The translations under genes and the position numbers were made by a program. DNA of 64,000 bases from Demequina sp. NBRC 110054 (lineage in GTDB: Bacteria; Actinomycetota; Actinomycetes; Actinomycetales; Demequinaceae), in assembly GCF_002090115.1 (NCBI RefSeq), contig NZ_BBRK01000004.1, positions 1,674,001 through 1,738,000 on the forward strand, given 5' to 3'. Below the pieces are notes generated by a model that saw nothing but the letters and a program-made list of their open reading frames with translations, made no database searches and was not told the DNA's origin. Shown here piece by piece: positions 61,314 to 64,000 of this stretch (position 1 is the stretch's first letter; the number at the start of each line of letters is the position of its first letter).

Positions 61314-62339
61314 TCAGGCAGCCGGGCCGGGGCTAGGGGGAGCGGGCTCCGGGGCCGTGAGCTCCCCGCGGGCTCCCGCGACGACGGTGCGGACCGCCAT
61401 TGCCGCGACGAGCACCGTGGTGATGGCGAGTGTTGCACCGCCGATCCATGTCCACCAGGAGGTTTCGGCGCCCGCCTGGAGGAAGGCGCGCGTGGCCGCC
61501 GCGAGCGGGAACGTGTAGGCCCACGCGGACACCGCCCACGGCGCCTTGCTGAGCGACGCGCTCTGGACCGCGAGCAGGCAGACCTGGAACAGCGTGACGC
61601 CGAGGAGGACGCGGGCCATCGGGTCGTCCCATGCGCCACCGAGGCGAACCCATGCCAGGCTCGCGACCGCGGGCGGCGCGACCAGGATCGCGAGGGTCGG
61701 CGCGAGCCGAGGCGGGATGACGCCGGCGACGAAGAGGCGGGCGAGCACGACGGGCAGGAGGCCCAGCCAGTAGACGATGCCGACACCGAAGAACAGCCAG
61801 TTGAGGTCCGCGCCGGCGTGCTCCACTCCCGCGAGCGGCACGACGAGGTTGCCGACGATCGGGATGAACCACGCCGGGTGGATGTGGAACTGCTTGATGC
61901 TCGCGTCGGAGATCCAGCGGTGCATGACGAAGAGCGTCGCGGAGGCCTGGCCGACCGCGCCGGCCCACCACAGCACCGTCGAGGCCGTCCCGTTCACGTG
62001 CAGCAGTGCGGTCGCGGTGATGAGCGCGCCGATCGGGATCGTCGCGATGAACGCCGCCTTGACCGGGTGCGTGGCCTCGGCGCGCACGGCGGCGGGGTGG
62101 CGCAGCGCCTTGGCTCCGTAGGCGAGCGAGGCGACCGCGAGCACGCCGAGCGCGGTCCACGCGAGGACATCCCCGATCGCCTCCGGCACTGGCCAGTGTG
62201 CGGCCGCCCCCTGCCAGGCGAGCGCGAGCCCGCCGATCCCCATCACCGAGGCGAAGATCCCGACGGGGAGGTGGTGCAGTCCGGATCCTTCGTGCGATGC
62301 CGCGGGGCTCGGCGGGTGGGTGTCCTGCGTGGTGGTCAT
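61314..62339 (-). CDS. TehA/SLAC1-type (TDT family) transporter
   Basis: The protein has 341 residues with about 10 helices: HHLPVGIFASVMGIGGLALA at the first, then HPAWFIPIVGNLVVPLAG, VYWLGLLPVVLARLF, and a conserved GAETSWWTWIGG loop near the end. Family members export sulfite, dicarboxylates or tellurite-related anions. AGGAGG precedes the ATG. Its promoter region holds a CsoR/CstR-like palindrome shared with the convergent rhodanese gene, which favours sulfite or sulfide export; inference. Confidence 0.87.
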   Translation of the reverse strand: MTTTQDTHPPSPAASHEGSGLHHLPVGIFASVMGIGGLALAWQGAAAHWPVPEAIGDVLAWTALGVLAVASLAYGAKALRHPAAVRAEATHPVKAAFIATIPIGALITATALLHVNGTASTVLWWAGAVGQASATLFVMHRWISDASIKQFHIHPAWFIPIVGNLVVPLAGVEHAGADLNWLFFGVGIVYWLGLLPVVLARLFVAGVIPPRLAPTLAILVAPPAVASLAWVRLGGAWDDPMARVLLGVTLFQVCLLAVQSASLSKAPWAVSAWAYTFPLAAATRAFLQAGAETSWWTWIGGATLAITTVLVAAMAVRTVVAGARGELTAPEPAPPSPGPAA

Positions 62340-62374
62340 GGGTCCTCCTCAGGGCGTCGATCTCGGCACCTTCA

Positions 62375-62390
62375 ATACCCCCCAGGGTAT
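62375..62390 (-). promoter_or_regulatory. CsoR/CstR-like operator of the TehA-like gene
   Basis: ATACCCCCCAGGGTAT is a G-tract inverted repeat (ATACCC...GGGTAT) 36 bp upstream of the start codon. It closely resembles the site in front of the rhodanese gene, so both are likely under the same repressor, which is not encoded in the window. Confidence 0.7.
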
Positions 62391-62688
62391 GCACGGAGGG
62401 GCTGGGGGTCCACTGGGCACAAGGTCCTAGATCTCCGCCGATCGCACGCGGGCCGACGCTCGTCGCGAATACTCCACGAAACGGCGACAGTTCACACGTG
62501 AAGGAGTGTTGTCAAGCCAGAACGGGCCCTGGTACCCGATGTCTCGATGGATTTCTCCCTCCGACAGCCAAAAGCCGGACCTAGGTCCCTTCGTTCTCAG
62601 TTCCCCGACCGCGAGCATGGGCAACACGGAGCAACGGGGCCCCGGACAGCGTGGTTCGCGGCCAGTTGCTCCTCGAAGGGAGACAACG

Positions 62689-64000
62689 ATGTCCGTCCTC
62701 GACCGAGAGCGCACGGTTGCGCCACCCGGGTACAACCGGTGGCTCGTCCCGCCGGCGGCGCTCGCCGTCCACCTGAGCATCGGCCAGGTGTACGCCTACT
62801 CCGTCCTGAAGCCCGCGCTGCTTGAGCACTTCGACGCATCCCACACGCAGATCGGTGTCATCTTCTCGATCTCCATCGTGATGCTCGGCCTGTCCGCGGC
62901 GTTCGGCGGCCGGTGGATGGAGCGCAACGGGCCGCGCAAGACCATGGTGATCTCCGCGCTGGCGTGGTGCAGCGGCTTCGCCGTGGCGGCGCTCGGCGTA
63001 GCGATCGGTCAGCTCTGGGTGGTCTATCTCGGCTACGGCTTCATCGGCGGCATCGGCCTGGGGCTCGGCTACATCTCGCCGGTCTCGACGCTCATCAAGT
63101 GGTTCCCCGACCGGCCAGGCCTCGCGACCGGGCTCGCGATCATGGGCTTCGGCGGCGGCGCGATGCTCGCGGCTCCTCTGAGCCAGTTCATGCTGAGCAA
63201 CTACGCCGCGACCGAGTCCGAGGCGCTCGTCCCGACATACCTCACGTTGGGTGCCATCTACAGCGTGTTGATGCTGCTCGGCGCGGCCGTCGTCCGCGTT
63301 CCGCCGAAGGGCTACGTCCCGGAGGGGTGGGAGCCGTCGGAGCACGTCTCCAAGGTCTCGAGCGGCGGGCAGGTTAGCGCCAAGAACGCGATCAAGACCT
63401 TCTCCTTCTGGATGCTGTGGCTCGTGCTGTTCACCAACGTGACCGCGGGCATCGGCATCCTCGAGAACGCCAAGCCGATGATCGAGGACTACTTCCCGGC
63501 GGTCACCGCCGCTGCGGCCGCGGGCTTCGTCGGGCTGCTGTCCCTCGCGAACATGGGCGGCCGCATCGGCTGGTCGAGCCTGTCCGACGTGATCGGCCGC
63601 AAGTCCACCTACGTGATGTACCTCGGGGTCGGAGCGCTCGCGTATACCGCGGTCGCGCTGTTCGGGCCGGCGAACCTCACGCTGTTCGTGCTGCTCGTGG
63701 TGCTGATCATCTCCTTCTACGGCGGAGGCTTCGCGACCATCCCCGCCTACCTGAAGGACGTGTTCGGGGAGTTCGAGGTGGGCGCGATCCACGGGCGCCT
63801 GCTCACCGCGTGGTCAGCGGCCGGCGTCGCGGGCCCGCTCATCATCAACGGCGTCCTGGACCTGCTCGAGGCTCAGGGCCTGAGCGGCGCCGACCTCTAC
63901 CGGCCGTCGCTGCTGGTGATGGTCGGCATCCTGCTCGTCGGGTTCGTGGCGAACCTGCTGGTGCGGCCGGTGTCCGCGAAGTGGCACGAGCACGCCGACG
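62689..64000 (+). CDS. OFA-type MFS transporter, runs off the right edge
   Basis: 437 codons are visible. N-terminal YNRWLVPPAALAVHLSIGQV, YAYSVLKPAL, the MFS loop GGRWMERNGPRKTMVIS, and GGIGLGLGYISPVSTLIKWF, PDRPGLATGLAIMGFGGGAM are OFA (oxalate/formate antiporter) family features. GAAGGGAGA precedes the ATG. The substrate could be a monocarboxylate such as formate or lactate. The 298-bp gap upstream shows nothing recognisable. It is the intact relative of the truncated MFS gene at 14264. Confidence 0.88.
   Translation, partial: MSVLDRERTVAPPGYNRWLVPPAALAVHLSIGQVYAYSVLKPALLEHFDASHTQIGVIFSISIVMLGLSAAFGGRWMERNGPRKTMVISALAWCSGFAVAALGVAIGQLWVVYLGYGFIGGIGLGLGYISPVSTLIKWFPDRPGLATGLAIMGFGGGAMLAAPLSQFMLSNYAATESEALVPTYLTLGAIYSVLMLLGAAVVRVPPKGYVPEGWEPSEHVSKVSSGGQVSAKNAIKTFSFWMLWLVLFTNVTAGIGILENAKPMIEDYFPAVTAAAAAGFVGLLSLANMGGRIGWSSLSDVIGRKSTYVMYLGVGALAYTAVALFGPANLTLFVLLVVLIISFYGGGFATIPAYLKDVFGEFEVGAIHGRLLTAWSAAGVAGPLIINGVLDLLEAQGLSGADLYRPSLLVMVGILLVGFVANLLVRPVSAKWHEHAD

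Overview
This is a 64-kb window of high-GC DNA from an actinobacterium, most likely Micrococcales (Cellulomonadaceae or Demequinaceae-like). The clues are the actinobacterial acyl-CoA carboxylase layout (biotin carboxylase, beta subunit and a small epsilon subunit), the gapped Tad pilus operon, dense ATGA/GTGA overlaps, candidate leaderless promoters, and a fermentative pyruvate formate-lyase. The taxonomic placement is inference. No rRNA, tRNA or CRISPR was recognised.

Region 1 (1-14.3 kb) is ordinary chromosome. It holds acyl-CoA carboxylase genes (a partial alpha subunit at the left edge, then the beta and epsilon subunits), a Maf pyrophosphatase, and a 14-TM drug exporter diverging from a MarR repressor across a palindromic operator. 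It also holds mannitol-type PTS EIIB and EIIA with a DeoR regulator and HPr but no EIIC, biotin ligase, an SRAP/HMCES DNA-protein crosslink protein, a YbaK-type deacylase and a large membrane protein.

Region 2 (about 15.4-33.05 kb) is the most interesting part: an accessory island between a decapitated MFS gene and the tad pilus operon. The promoter and first ~92 codons of the tadA/cpaF ATPase (a 338-339 bp block) occur four times: three times as fragments that all end at the same base and share the same foreign extension (Leu-Ala/Val-Asn-stop), and once as the start of the intact gene at 33,112. A fifth, shorter remnant lies at the left edge. Between the blocks sit different cargoes: (i) a HicAB toxin-antitoxin; (ii) a lipoprotein and a secreted C39-like cysteine protease; (iii) a 2222-residue Rhs/YD-repeat protein with an unrecognised C-terminal tail and a candidate immunity gene; (iv) a remnant of a second rhs, orphan membrane proteins, an IS3-family element, a DUF2975/HTH pair and a small secreted protein. 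The pattern is what would be left by units that insert into tadA and rebuild its 5' end each time. Two cargoes share a ~750-bp block with a structured leader, and two secreted-protein genes share a 17-bp operator-like repeat placed identically after a TTGAC -35.

Region 3 (33.1-37.7 kb) is the tad/flp operon: tadA, tadB, tadC, an Flp-type pilin and three TadE/TadG-like minor pilins. It is followed by an orphan sugar-type solute-binding lipoprotein.

Region 4 (39.4-42.6 kb) is pflB and pflA separated by a strong hairpin.

Region 5 (42.7-50.7 kb) holds a DUF1684 protein, a LysR regulator that reads in frame without a stop into a peptide/nickel-type binding protein, two permeases, a double ABC ATPase and a C39-like protein.

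Region 6 (51-60.6 kb) looks like amine/GABA catabolism: a class III aminotransferase, a FAD amine oxidase and a cupin, then a PucR regulator divergent from gabT and two succinate-semialdehyde-type dehydrogenases.

Region 7 (60.7-64 kb) is a candidate sulfur-stress pair, an exported rhodanese and a TehA/SLAC1 transporter, each with a CsoR/CstR-like G-tract palindrome. A partial OFA-family MFS gene runs off the right edge.
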